From contig JAWUZG010000028.1 of NCBI GenBank assembly GCA_036785705.1, forward strand, positions 992,001 to 1,056,000: a DNA stretch of 64,000 bases. The letters are read 5' to 3'. Numbering within the stretch: the first letter of the stretch is position 1; every line of letters begins with the position of its first letter. Both the position numbers and the translations under genes were made by a program. The notes beneath the pieces were generated by a model, which did no database searches, was not told the origin of the DNA, and saw only the letters and a list, made by a program, of their open reading frames with translations. Positions 48,749-60,960 of the stretch are shown in pieces. Origin of the DNA: Acanthornis magna (lineage: Eukaryota > Chordata > Aves > Passeriformes > Acanthizidae).

Positions 48749-50933
48749 TAATTTTTACAGATCTTGAGGAATGCAGTGTCCATTGAGCTCCAGAAGCTGC
48801 TGGAAGTTGCTGGGCTGAGAAGCAGCTGGGAGGAATGGACCCAAAAGGTGAGGACTGGGACAGATCTCTTTGCACCTCCTTACTTTGCTCAATCATAGCA
48901 CCCATAAGTTTCATCCACCCAATGGTTACCTCCCTGTAGAGTGTGCTTTGACAAAGTTCAGAACTTGAGTTTTTGGTGGGAAAGATGGAGACAGAACCCT
49001 CTCGGAGCCTGACACCTCACCCAGAGATCCTGGCCAGGCTGATGTTGGGGCTCCAGCCACAATGTTCAGCAGTGACTCCACCCTCAATCTCCCTAGCACC
49101 AACCTACGAGCCTCCCTGGTACCTGGTGGTAGAGGATTGCAGCCCTGCATCTTGTTTTTTGAGAATACCATGTGCCTGCAGAAGGCTGGGAAATTGCTTG
49201 GTGCAGCCAAAGTTCTGACCAAAGACAGACTTCCCCCAGTAGCATTGAGCAGAGAAGAGAGAAAACCTGAAAATTATTAGTGGTGCTTTCCAGTTATAAT
49301 TTCCATGTTTTAGCAGGAAGATGACTCTATTTCATCATGGCTTCAGCATGAAGGGAGAGAAAAGAAGGTGAAATCCAGTGCTGAATGTGTTAGGCACTGA
49401 TGAGAGGAGAGAGTTTGGTGGTGGCTGTGCCTGCCCACCCCTCCAGTCTGACAAGACAACACAGAGTTTATGTTCCTCATTCTTCCCAATTCTGATTGTG
49501 CTCTTCTCTCCTTTCCACTCCTCAGTTTTCCTTCTCTCTGATAATTTTCTTGAACTTTAATTTTCTCAGTGTTTTCCTCCCTGCACTGCCAGCACTCTCT
49601 CCTAATTTCTCCGTTCATGGCATTTCCCCCTTATCTTCTTTTTGAGCCCAAATTACTTCTGTTTTGTACCACCCAGTTTTCTTTCACCAGCTCTATTCTT
49701 CCTCTTCACACCCCCAACTCTGTTTTCCCAGGAGGCCTGGCTTATCCCAGCTCTTTGAATTCAATTAATTGATCTTCATCAGCCAGATTGCCATTGGCAA
49801 AGAAAACCAGCATGCTGACTGTCTTTGTGCTTTAACTTCTGTTTTATCCTCATTTAATTTGTGCCCTTTGCAGCTTATTGAGCCCTAATTACCTCTGCTG
49901 CCACCTCACTGTATTCAATTATAGCCTTCATCTCGCTGACCTGACGTCTCTGTCCTCATCAAATCTCACCTTTCTGACTTTGCCCATTATTTTTGTACAA
50001 AGTCAGTACCCTCCATGGGGAGCTCAGTTCTTCCAATCTCACTTCATTTCCTTGACTGCTTCCAAGCACTTTCCCTGCATTTCCCTTCCCTTCTCCGAGC
50101 TATTATGGGATTCACCAGAGCACAGCCAGACCAGGCACTCAGGCAGTGGTTTCAACCAGGGCATCTTGACCTGCCTTGAGGAAAATTGATCTATACACCA
50201 GCATCTCATAGTAAGGGTAAAAAAATCTCCCACACCTACTGCACAAAACCTCAGATACCCACACAGGGCTATTCAATAATTTTTTGCTGACACTTTTCTG
50301 GTGAAAGCTATCCCACTGGTGCCTGGGTACCTCCTCTCCTGCTCCTTTCATTCCCCTTCCTATTTTCTCTTCTCCCACCATCTCATCCCACTGCTGTCAG
50401 GTCATGATATGCAGATATGCCTCTTTCAAATTGCCTAAATTTCCCATATCTTTCACTCCCTGACCTATTTTTGTGCTGCTTCTGCTCTTTTTCTTCTTAC
50501 AGACCTGACCATAGTGTGGAGGGGGCTGCCCATTGCACAGCACTCACACCTTCTCTCTTCCTCCTCTCTCTCTTTATTTTTCTCTGTTTCTTTATTACTG
50601 ATTTCATTAACTTCTCTGGAAAGGCTGATGATTTCCTTGTAGCTAACATCCTTTCCCTTTGCCCTATTCTAATTTTTACCTTTATTTTCATATTCGCTGT
50701 CTCCCAGGATGGTGATTTTTGAGTAACTTATGGGCTGCTGTTTGGAAGTGGGGATGGTTCATCACTTGAAAAACCCTTACCCACAACACAGAAATGCCCC
50801 TGAAGGCTCACATCTCACTGAGTTGATCCTTCAAAGTGCCTGGGTTTGACCATTTTCCTCTTTTCCATCCTTTCTTGCCTTTTTCTGTGAAGCTCCTTCA
50901 CATGACTGGTTTGGGCTCTGGGTTATGTCTGTG
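48749..50933. other. Intergenic, pyrimidine-rich in places, no gene seen
   Basis: The stretch from about 49440 to 50720 is noticeably C/T-rich on the + strand and gives hydrophobic or Ser/Phe-rich chance frames (for example 50417-50722 +). Confidence 0.55.
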
Positions 50934-50980
50934 GCTCTGTCCTCCTCCACCAGCAGGTTTCTGGTGGAGGAGGACACAGC
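50934..50980. repeat. Near-perfect short inverted repeat (hairpin)
   Basis: The left arm TGTCCTCCTCCACCAG (50938-50953) pairs perfectly with CTGGTGGAGGAGGACA (50961-50976) across a 7-base loop, CAGGTTT. One mismatch (50937/50977) and three more pairs extend the stem to 50934-50980. The stem is GC-rich. Confidence 0.95.
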
Positions 50981-53900
50981 TTTAATCTCTGTGGGTCACC
51001 TGCATCGAACTTTATCTCCTGATGCCAATATACCATGGTCCACGATGCCTCTGTACCTCCTAATTTCATTCACCTCACCAGTGTCTCTTTTAAAAAAGAA
51101 ATTCCGGCAACTGCTGCTGTAGCGCCCCATGTCAGGGATGTCATACAAGATCTGGGCATGAGGACCTGCTGCAGGAGCCCCAGCCTATTAAAAAATGCCC
51201 ATTTGTGTATTTCTTTCTGTTTTTGTAATAAATCTCAGAGGTGAGGAGGATCTGGGCAGTCAAACCTGTTCATCAGTCAGGTTTCTGATTGCTCGCAGTG
51301 TTCTGATTCCCATTTCAGCTCTTTTCTCACTTGGGTGTTTGTCTTCACCCTTGATCCTGGGAGCTGCACTGCTCTGGTTTGGCTGAAGAGCAGTGCTGGC
51401 TTCTCACAGTGCTGGTGCTGAGTGGCCTTGAGGAAATCTGCACTGAGCTGTACATAAAACATGCCTGAGTCCTTTGCTGAGCACACGGAGCCAGGGCCCC
51501 ACGTCCTGCAACTGAACCCCACTCAGGGAAAGTCTCCAAAAATGACTTTGGGCTTTCCCACAATGAGAGCTATTGCTCTGGGTGGGAGGGTGGCTCCTGA
51601 CATTATCTGCAAATTCCCCATCACCTGTGCAGCCTCAGATGAATATTTGCCTGCGAGGCAATAGGCTGTGAGACTTTCCCTGAGTTATATTCTCACTTGG
51701 GGCTTGCTCCAGAGGCAATGAGCAGAGTTACTACTCGATCTCTCACTCACAAAGGAGTGAAGCATGACATGCCAGGTTCCTCCTCTGACCTTATGTTAGA
51801 AGAGAAAGTGCTTTTTAGTACTTTTCCTTTTTGACACAGCTGTACTCCTTTGTCTTCTTCCTATTCTTCCTGAACATTAAACTCCCATCACAATCCCCTT
51901 GCTAACCACAAAATTCCTTTTTTCATTCCTGCTTCCTTTACTCAGCTGTGTTACTAGAGAGATACATGAGAATAAAACAAAGTGTAAATTTGCAAAACAC
52001 AGAGATGTTTTGATTATTGGTTGCTTTCGTGCCATCCTTGAAAATTCTATTTCTGTGTAAGAAATTCTTTTAAATCTGAGGAGAACATTCTGCCTCCACT
52101 GCTCATTGAGATGTTTTGTGGTACACACAGGTACAATAATATGACAGCAGAGCTTCAGGGATGCTGAATGATTCCCCTTTATCCCAAAGTTTTGCGTGAG
52201 AGCAAATTATTATGAGATCATTGAACACATCTCTTTCTAAGGCTCCCAGAGCAGGCAGTCTGAACCCAATCCCTTCCCAGGGTACAAAGAAATGAGATCT
52301 TCAGCCCCATTGCAATATTTATCGCAAGGCATCAAACGGAATGACAGAACTTAATACTGCAAGATATTACAGTGGCATTTGTTATCATGTCCACCTTACA
52401 TCTCAGCTTTGCTTTAATTTACTTACCTTTAAATTCAGTGTATTTACTCTTCAAATGTGCACTGTGACTATTTCTGCCTGGTAAAAAATAGATAATATGT
52501 GTGCCTACAGCTTGTTGTAAATGTTTACAGAAGAACATTATGGGGGTCAGATTTCCAGGAGACACAAACCAATGCTATTTCATTTATGTGTTTGTAATAT
52601 CAGCCAACTTTCACTGCTTTGAACTATTTACACCAGTTTTCCCCTTTATATAATGCATGGGTTTCAGGGTCACAGTTACCAATAAAACAGAAGAATTGGG
52701 TCAGACTGGAGTGCCTGCCCCTACTGTAAGATGAATGAATTACTTAAAATTGGTGGTGGTGCTACAGGCCCCAGCTGACACAGAAATTGGTGAGTGTTAA
52801 GTGTGTGGGCTTGGAACTTGGTGTCTGGAAGGATGAATTCAGAGTTTTCCTGCCTTATGGGTGTGCTGTGGGTGAAGCAGAATGATGTGATGATGACGGC
52901 ACTGGGTGGTTTACCCAAAGTACTCTGTGATTTGGGGCATATCCTTCACTTGTACACTCTCTCTGCTCACTGGGGTGAAGTTACTGCTCCTCTCCTCTGT
53001 ACTGAGAACCTTAGAGCAGAGAAGCTTTCATTCTTTGACATGAAGCCCTAATTGAGAAAGACAGGTTGTATCTGTAGGGGTGCATTGCCTGTGAGGCTGA
53101 GCACCAGAGCTCCTCTGGTTTGATGATGGATCGTAAACACTCCCATCATTTTTTGGGTTCCCAGGGCAAACAGGTAGAGACACACCTCTATGGCTTCCAG
53201 GAGTATTAGGGTTTTTGTGAACCCTGCTCCTTTCCTAGCCTGGCTGAGGGAGGCTCTGCCTTGCTGTCATGAGACACACTTTTACATGTAAGTTCCTTTT
53301 CCCTTCACGCTCCTGTCAGTTTTCTTCCAAAGCTATCTCAGAGTGGTAATTTGGGAAATCAAGCTTAAAGTTTCCAATTCCTCTGTTGGCAGACCTCTTT
53401 CAGAGTCCAGGTCACTTCTTTAATGGCGATTCACCTTTTGCCACCCTGAGCAGTAGGGTTCCTATTTCATGAATTTGAAGTTGTCTCAGAATGACATCTT
53501 CTGTTCTGACATGATGGTGGAGCTGTAGCAGTGAACACAGCGGCAAACCCCAGCCTATCTCCTCTCATTTAGGGCCCCTGACATCCTTTGGAGCAGGTGG
53601 GGAGTGTTTCTTCCTTTTTTGGACACATTTTCTGCATTTTAGGCATCTGTCATGCCTTTGGACAGTTGCTGCACCTTCTGTCTTGTTTCCTTTCAGGGTG
53701 GATGCATGGGAGGGGATGATGAGCATGGGGTTTGACTGCTGGGATTGAGCTGGGAGCAGTAGCTGCTTATTTCTCTGGAGCTTAAGCTGCAGTGGTGAGG
53801 AGATGGGGAAAGTGAGTGTGTGGAGATGCTAAGGATAAAATGGAAGGAAGGGAAGTGTTTGTCGATCAAGGCACGTTGTCCTCCATGCAGAGTCTCTCAT

Positions 53901-56900
53901 GAAGAGCATTGCACAGGGAAAGAGACTGTAAGAAATGTGAGAAAAATAGCTTTGTTTTTGAATAGAAGACCTTAAGGAAAATATGAAGGCCACTGACGAG
54001 TGAGAAGAAAACCCTTTAGTCCATTTTTGTTATTTGTATTAATTATCTGTGCCTGACTGTGTCATGGGACCAGGCAGTGATTCTGCCTTGCTTTTGTGCC
54101 TGGAGGGCTGCAAGGACCTGAGAGCCAAGACCTCATTGCTCAAGATTCCCTGTGGCTGAAGGACAGCTTCATCCAAGCAGGCAAGACCTGGGACATTATC
54201 GACTATCTCATGTCCTATGTCCAGCTGAGAGAAGTTTGGATGGCATCACCACATTCAGGTGAGTTCCATGTGCCTGCTCTGGTCTCCCTCCCTGCCTTCT
54301 CTCTGTGGGGGCTCAGCACAAAGGGCTCAGGGAGTCAGTTTAGAGCTTGTTCTTGCTTTTTCAGTGCTGTTACCAATAACGATTACACAAATTTAAAGGC
54401 TAACATGAAATGGATGAGGCTCTTCCTGGGAGCTTTGTTCCAGGACCAGAGGTAATTTCTCCGAGGCTGATAATGTTGAAAATTAATAATTCCCCGCTTG
54501 AATTAATTAATGTATTTCAATTGTCTTAGTATTAGGAATGTAATGAAAAAAAAGAGGATGTGGGGGAGGTGAACCCAATTAAAATATAATTGTTTCAATT
54601 CAATTCACAATCTTACATTAGCAAATCTTGAAAAGAAGATTTTATAATTAAAAAGTAGGTTGGATGATGTCTACCAGCACACTGGGAGTCCATCTATACT
54701 ACAACAAAAAGAAATTCAAGATGTCTGTGTCTGGAAAGAGCATCTGGTATGTTCCCCTCCTTTCTGACTAGCTAAGAGTTTATTAATCATTTACATGAGA
54801 ATAGAAGGAGCCATTCAAAAGAAGAAAATATGTAATGATCCTTTACTGCCACTTCTAATACTGGAAATACGTAATGCATCATAGTGGGGACCCTCCTCCA
54901 GCATGGTAAGGTTTATAAACTCGATGAAATGACTACCTACTAACTAAATTCCATCTGTTCCAAATACTCCAGGAAGCACTGTGCTGCACCAGATTTTGGC
55001 AAACTGCTATATGAGGTTCAGCCCCATATTAGCATTTTAATTGCTGGCTGATTGCTTTTATGTTTCAAAACTCAGTTCGCAACAGTATGTAAGTTGCAAT
55101 TAGTTTTTACTGTGTGATTCATTAGCCTCCATAAAGCATGTCGTGCTGCAACATTTGGAAGGTAATTTGCCAGAAACATTAGCACTCTGGTTCAAGAGTG
55201 GGGAGTGGCGCTGGAAATGCAGCGGTCCTGCCTTTCACAAACACTGAGCCCACTTCTGTTGGCAGGACGTCTTCTCTCGAATGAGACTGAGCTGACAGGT
55301 GCAGATAAAATGACAATTTTATCCCAGTGACAGGTTTTCCATGTAAACAGCATCTTGGTCCCACAGCCTGCTCCGCATGGGTTTGCGTCTGCCTGGGATC
55401 TGAACAGCGCTGGCAGGATGGACACAGGTGTGAAAGTTCCCTTTCTGGGAGCGTGGCTGCTGAGCTCAGCCTGGATCCTGATATTCCTCTCGGGGAGATT
55501 CCGACGCCTTTTCCATGCCCCGAGAATCTCACGCTCCTTTTGGAGCTGCTGTCTGCTTCACATTGCTTGCCATGGGGAGGATGTGTGTGTTCAAATTACA
55601 TTAATCAATTTTACCTTGAGAAAGGGGGAGAAATTAAGCACCATCTTTAAAACTACTGCCTCTATCACCCTATATTCCTTAGGCAAAATAATAGCAGGTA
55701 TTTTGACAGGATTTAAAACCAGCCAAGATTTCTTAGATCCGTTCTGTTAAGAACAGAATTCATTTTGAATTCATGGTTCATTTTGTCTTCTTCCATCTCT
55801 TTTGGAAATTGTTGTCTCTGGCAGAAAATTTCAGCAAATGATGCATGAGGACACAATCAGTGAGTTTTCTACTGGCTCACACATGGTGCGACAGCTTTTT
55901 TGAGTATCCGTGTCGGTCATGTTATTTTATCTTCCCTGACTGGATGAAACTACCCTGGAAAGGTTATTCTGCATGTGGCTGCTGGCAGTCCAAAATGTAA
56001 ATCCTGGCTGCGAATGGCCTGTCTGGGATGCACCATGCCACATCTCACACTTCTGCACTCACTGCTAGCTCCTCTCTGAAGGTGTAAAGCTTCAAAATGT
56101 AGCCTATGGTTTGAAGGAGGAATATGAATTTTTCTTGACAAATGAATAAAAAATGGATGCAGAAAACAGTAGTTAAAACATCTCCCCTCTGAGCAATGTC
56201 CCAGGGGATTTTCTAGGTTTCCTTTCTTCTGTTTTCACAAACCCTCTGAAGATTTGAAGTCAAACTTTTGTGCCTCTTGGCTGTCAGAAGTTTTGCATTG
56301 GCAGCATTTGCCAAGTGAAGAAAAATACTGCTCATTCCTGCAGAAATATACTTAAGTCAAATTAAACTGGTACATTTGTAATTATGCAACAAATTAGGTA
56401 AAATATGAACTTTCAATACTTCAGCTCAGACTGTAACAACTCACTCAATTTTCTAGCATATGCTTTACACCTGTAGGAGTCAAAAGCACCTGCAGCTGTT
56501 CAGTTTTCCCTGGTGGTTTGGTATAAGTGGCAGCTGCTCCCAGCCTTAATTTTAATCTCTCAGTTGAAGCCTCTTGCTGCTCGCCCCAAATTGTAATGCA
56601 AAGTGTGGTCTGTGCTGGGAGATTTTAGATGCATGCTCTAGTTGTATGTTGATAACTCTGATTATGGAATAAGAGTTTATTCATTTCTTTCAGCTCAAGC
56701 TGTACAGTGAGTTCTCTGTCGTGTTAGGACAGAATGACTGCTGAGAGTGCGAGTGCAGAGGTGAGCTGCCAGGTAAGGTGGGTGACTCCAAAGGTTTTAT
56801 GTTGGATGTGAGTCAGAAGTGTAGGATTTATGCCTCTTTTTGTGTTTCTGCTGCCTGGAAAGTGAAAGCCACGGGAGGTGGTATACTGACAGCAACAGAG

Positions 56901-59900
56901 GTAATGCCAAAGTGGGAAAGATGGAAATCTTTCTCCTGCTGCCTTTTCCTATTTTTGTAATTTGTAGTGCATGGAGCCCAGCCAGCCAAAATCTTCCCTG
57001 AAGGTTGATTTTGTAGGCACTGTTGGTCTGCTGTGCCAGCACTGCCTGTGAATAATTTCAGTTTGAATTTCTGTGGAGAGGCAGCAGGTGGAATTTCCCG
57101 AATAGAAGTCTGCCTTGCTCAGGTTAGAGGATCAAGTCCCACAGGCAGGCACAGCCCAGCTGCTCTGACTGCACTGAAACACGAGTGACTTTGCTGTGTG
57201 GCTGCACTTGTGTTTAAAGTCTTGCTCCAAACTGAGATGCAGGAAAGTGGGAACTGAGTTTATTGAACTCTGGTGAGGCTGTCTCATTGCCCTGGGTTTA
57301 GCCCTGGAGTGTTACCCAGGCTCTCCTGGGGATGGAGGTTATCCAGCACCCAGCAGAGCTGAGCTCCAGGAGTGTGGCTAAGGCTCTTGTGTAGCATGGC
57401 AATGGAACCATAGAAACACAGCTCCTCCTCTGTTGCAGTGGAAATATTTTTCTTCAGCACAATTTAACTGGTTAAAATGGTAAATTAAGCTGGAAAAAAG
57501 TACAAAAGTCCATGTTACACTTGAGTAGGACTGTCTGTGTGGTGGATGTGTATAACTGTAAGTAACTGAGAATTACATGGTGCACTATAGTGATCAAAAT
57601 TTACTGCAGAGGCAAATCCTTGAGCAACATCTTTGTTGGACAGCATGGCTGGAAAGAGTTTTTTCCACAGTCATATTTTTTCTGTATAAGTTATAAAGGA
57701 AAAGGGTGACTTTTATACACTATATTCAAGAAATAAGCAAGTAGATTAAGAATGTTCTATAAAAAGGAAATTGATTTCTTTTTTTCCTCCTTTCCCAAAC
57801 ATTTCTTTGGTGGGAAAGGACAGGGTGGGAGGGTTGCCAAAATTTTTGTTTCATCCCAGCACTTTCAGTCTGTGTTTTTTCCTTTCAGTATTTTCTTTTT
57901 TCTCTATCTGCTGTTATAACTGACCTCAGAGACTCCCTTTGCCCCTGCAAAAAATTGCGGAAGACTTTTGGACATAAGGCATTTGCTTCGTGCCACCAGT
58001 GGGTAAAAAAGGGAATAAAAGCTGATGACAATATAGGTCTTGGTACATACATAAAAAAAATTTAAAAAATGGCAGCCCAGTGCTGCTCAGATTTCCAACT
58101 TTCTTCTCTTATTCTTTCTTCTTTTACAAGCACAAGCTGTATGTGGGGAAAGTCCGAATGAAGTTGGCAGAGGCATTTTGTGTGAGACTGTGTTCCTTTT
58201 AACATACCCCACATACTACTGGCAGTGTTAGCTTCTGTGAGACTTCTGATGGTGACATAGTGGTTTGCTGAAAATGCTCAGAAAATCCTGTGGAGAGACA
58301 GATATTCTACTTCACTATGCTCTATAGATTGTCTTTTTCAAATGTGGTTTACTCTGGTGGACGAATGAAAAACTTGACTTCTTTGTGAGTTGGTATTTAA
58401 ATCACACGGCATTGTGAGGCGTGGGGTCGAGTATTCCTAGCCCAGCTTTACAAATGGAAAGTGGGTGCAAAATTCTGTAGATGAGAGAAGAAAATATGAT
58501 CCTTGTTTGGATGCCTGTGTGGGCTGGTGGAGAGGAGATCAAGGCAAGCCTGGAGTGAGGCTGCCACGGGTGCAAGGGAGTGTTTGGTGTCTGCTTTTCT
58601 TTGCAAGGCCGTGCCAGGTGCAAGGAGAGGAGATGTTTTCAGTAATGCAGCACAATGGAAAAATCCAGTGAAACAGACAGCCTGATGTTCACAGGGGCTA
58701 ACAGGAATCTCCTGCTCTCCTGGAGGAAATGAAAACAAAGGAAATTGTACCTTACAGGAGAATTTTTATGCAGGAATGACAGATCGCAGATGGCATAAAA
58801 GTAAATGTGTGAGAAACCCCCCACGTACATCTGGCTTTGGAGTGAGACCAGCCCTTCTCTCTGAAATGCTGCACGAGTGCCTTGTGATGACAAAAGCTGA
58901 TGGTAAGACAAAAATAAAAATATGGCTGTCACTTTCAGCCTATCAAACTAGCTGACATCAGTGCTGCAGCAGATCAATCAATGGCTGATTTTTTTATCCA
59001 TGTATTTCTCTGACACGCCCAGCCCCTGTTTCTGGAAAAGTAAAACATTTGTGTGTTTGCATATTGCAGGAGTTGATTTGTCAGTGGAGCAGCTCAGGGT
59101 GGTGGTTAAATGAAAAATAATTTTGTGTGTTTTAGTAAATGCAATTCATCAGAAGCTGTGCAGATTAACTGGGTAGAGCTATACTGAACACAATGGCATC
59201 TGCAGATAAAAAAAATGATAAATTATGATATTACTCCTGCTCTATGATTCATTGGGAAGAACTCAGAAGCCAAGCATTTTCTTCAAAGAAATTATTCAAT
59301 GAAGACTGAACAGTGACTATAAAACAACAAAACCACCTCCTTTGCAATGGTTTTTAATATTGTTGTACATAAAATCTAATTTATATGGTATTAAAGGCTT
59401 TTCTTTGGACTACAAATCATCTTTGAAAAATGCATCTTGTAAATGGTTCATCAGACGCATCTCAAATACTTTTATGATTATTAGTAAATGGAATTAGAGC
59501 ACCTTGTAGTAGTTTTATTACATTTTGCACAGCTGTAATGGATTACAGAGAGCCTCTCACTGCTGTAGCCCAGGCAGCATAGCAGCTTCTAACTCCATAC
59601 CCATTTTTCATAGGTTCTTTGTTATTTGGGAAGATACACCACTTTGCTCTGAAATGATCCATGCCCCATGCCAGCTGAAAGTGGGAGCAGCCAAATGGAG
59701 CTGCCTGTGTTGGTTAAGAAAGCCCATGATGTGTGCAAATGAGTGGCCTTTCCCTCCTGTTTTTGTTTCTGGCTCTGCCTGGCAGCTGCAAGATCTGCTG
59801 CACCCCAGGGAGGTACGAGAGAGGGACGGGCTCACCTCCGGCAATGTTGCTGTTAATTGTGGGATGTTCAGGGGATCTCACTCCCCAAGCTCCCAGGACA

Positions 59901-60732
59901 CACAGTGGTGCTCAGGGAGTCACTCCAGACCCGTGTTATTCTGGGATGGCGTTTGGTGGCCATCTGTGGTGACACAGTGCCCACAGCAGTGCTTGGCCCT
60001 GGCGTTTATGGGGCTGGATGGAGCCCCCTCTCTGCAGCTGGGTTAGTCACTGTAGGCCAGGCTGGAGAGAAATAAATATGTTTAGGGCATGAGTTATTTC
60101 AGCTTAGATTTCTGGTTTGTGTCTAGTTAGTCTGCAACATCAATATCTTCATTGGTACAGAGATGGACACTTGAATTGGGTCAGATGAAACCCAGGTGTT
60201 TAATCTAAACTCCTTGTGTGGGCTTTTCCAACAAAAACAACAGAGAAACAGGGCATGATTCAGCCCACCCTTATTGAAAACCTTCCCATGCGATGGATTC
60301 ATAATGATGCCTTATTTATGTTTTTTACTCTTTGTGTATCTAACTTGGTGTAGTTCTGTGCTTCTTACAAAGTGCTAGAAACCTCTGCTCCCAGTGCCTT
60401 TAGTCAAAACAAGGCTCTCTGAATACAGATTCAAGGACATATTTGTTGCCCTAGGACCCAAAAATATGCAAACAACTGTGAGTTGCGGGGAGCAGGCCTG
60501 GGGTGATTAACACCACCACCTAAGGGTGCGAATGGAGAATTAAGGGCCAATATGCTAATGGGACAGAACTTATAAAAGATGAAGGCTTGTGATCCTCTGT
60601 CCATTTTGGGTGTCGTCACATGAGGGGGACTTTGCTTTCCTGAATGTACCTTGAAGGCCTTGACTAAATTTTGTCTAATTTTTATATTCCTAATTTGTCC
60701 TGGCCTCTGTTTCAGGTAGCCTGCTTTTAGGC
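50981..60732. other. Intergenic, no gene supported; candidate conserved stretches
   Basis: No clear mobile element was found in this 9.7 kb. The stretches 54460-54660, 54990-55170 and 59340-59530 are AT-rich with clustered TAATTA-type motifs and could be conserved noncoding elements. The 173-codon frame at 59525-60046 (+) resembles no family. Confidence 0.5.
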
Positions 60733-60960
60733 ATCAATAGAATCAACAGGGCTGGAAAAGACCACTGCTAAACCATCTCCAGGTGTCCCATTCGTGTGTG
60801 TGTCTCACAAACACTTCCAAAGATGGTGATTCCTGCACTTCCCAGTGCTCGGCAACCCTTGCAGGGAGGACATTTCTCCTGTTATCCAATCCAAACCTCT
60901 GCTGGTGCAACTTGAGGCCATTTCTGTTCATTCTTGGCACCCACGTGTGCTCTCCAGTGC
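60733..60960 (-). mobile_element. CR1 LINE fragment, antisense
   Basis: AATAGAATCAACAGGGCTGG, ACACTTCCAAAGATGGTGAT, CTGCACTTCCCAGTGCTCGG, CATTTCTCCTGTTATCCAAT and GTGCAACTTGAGGCCATTTC follow the reverse complement of the CR1 3' region. It reaches further into the element than the other 3' fragments here. Confidence 0.9.

Noticed and set aside
50934..50980. The hairpin as a microRNA gene
   Set aside because: The stem is about 20 bp with a 7-base loop, shorter than a usual pre-miRNA, and the flanks do not extend the pairing.
59525..60046. 173-codon + strand frame
   Set aside because: Cys/Trp/Ser-rich composition without domains; overlapping frames on both strands; no identifiable homolog.
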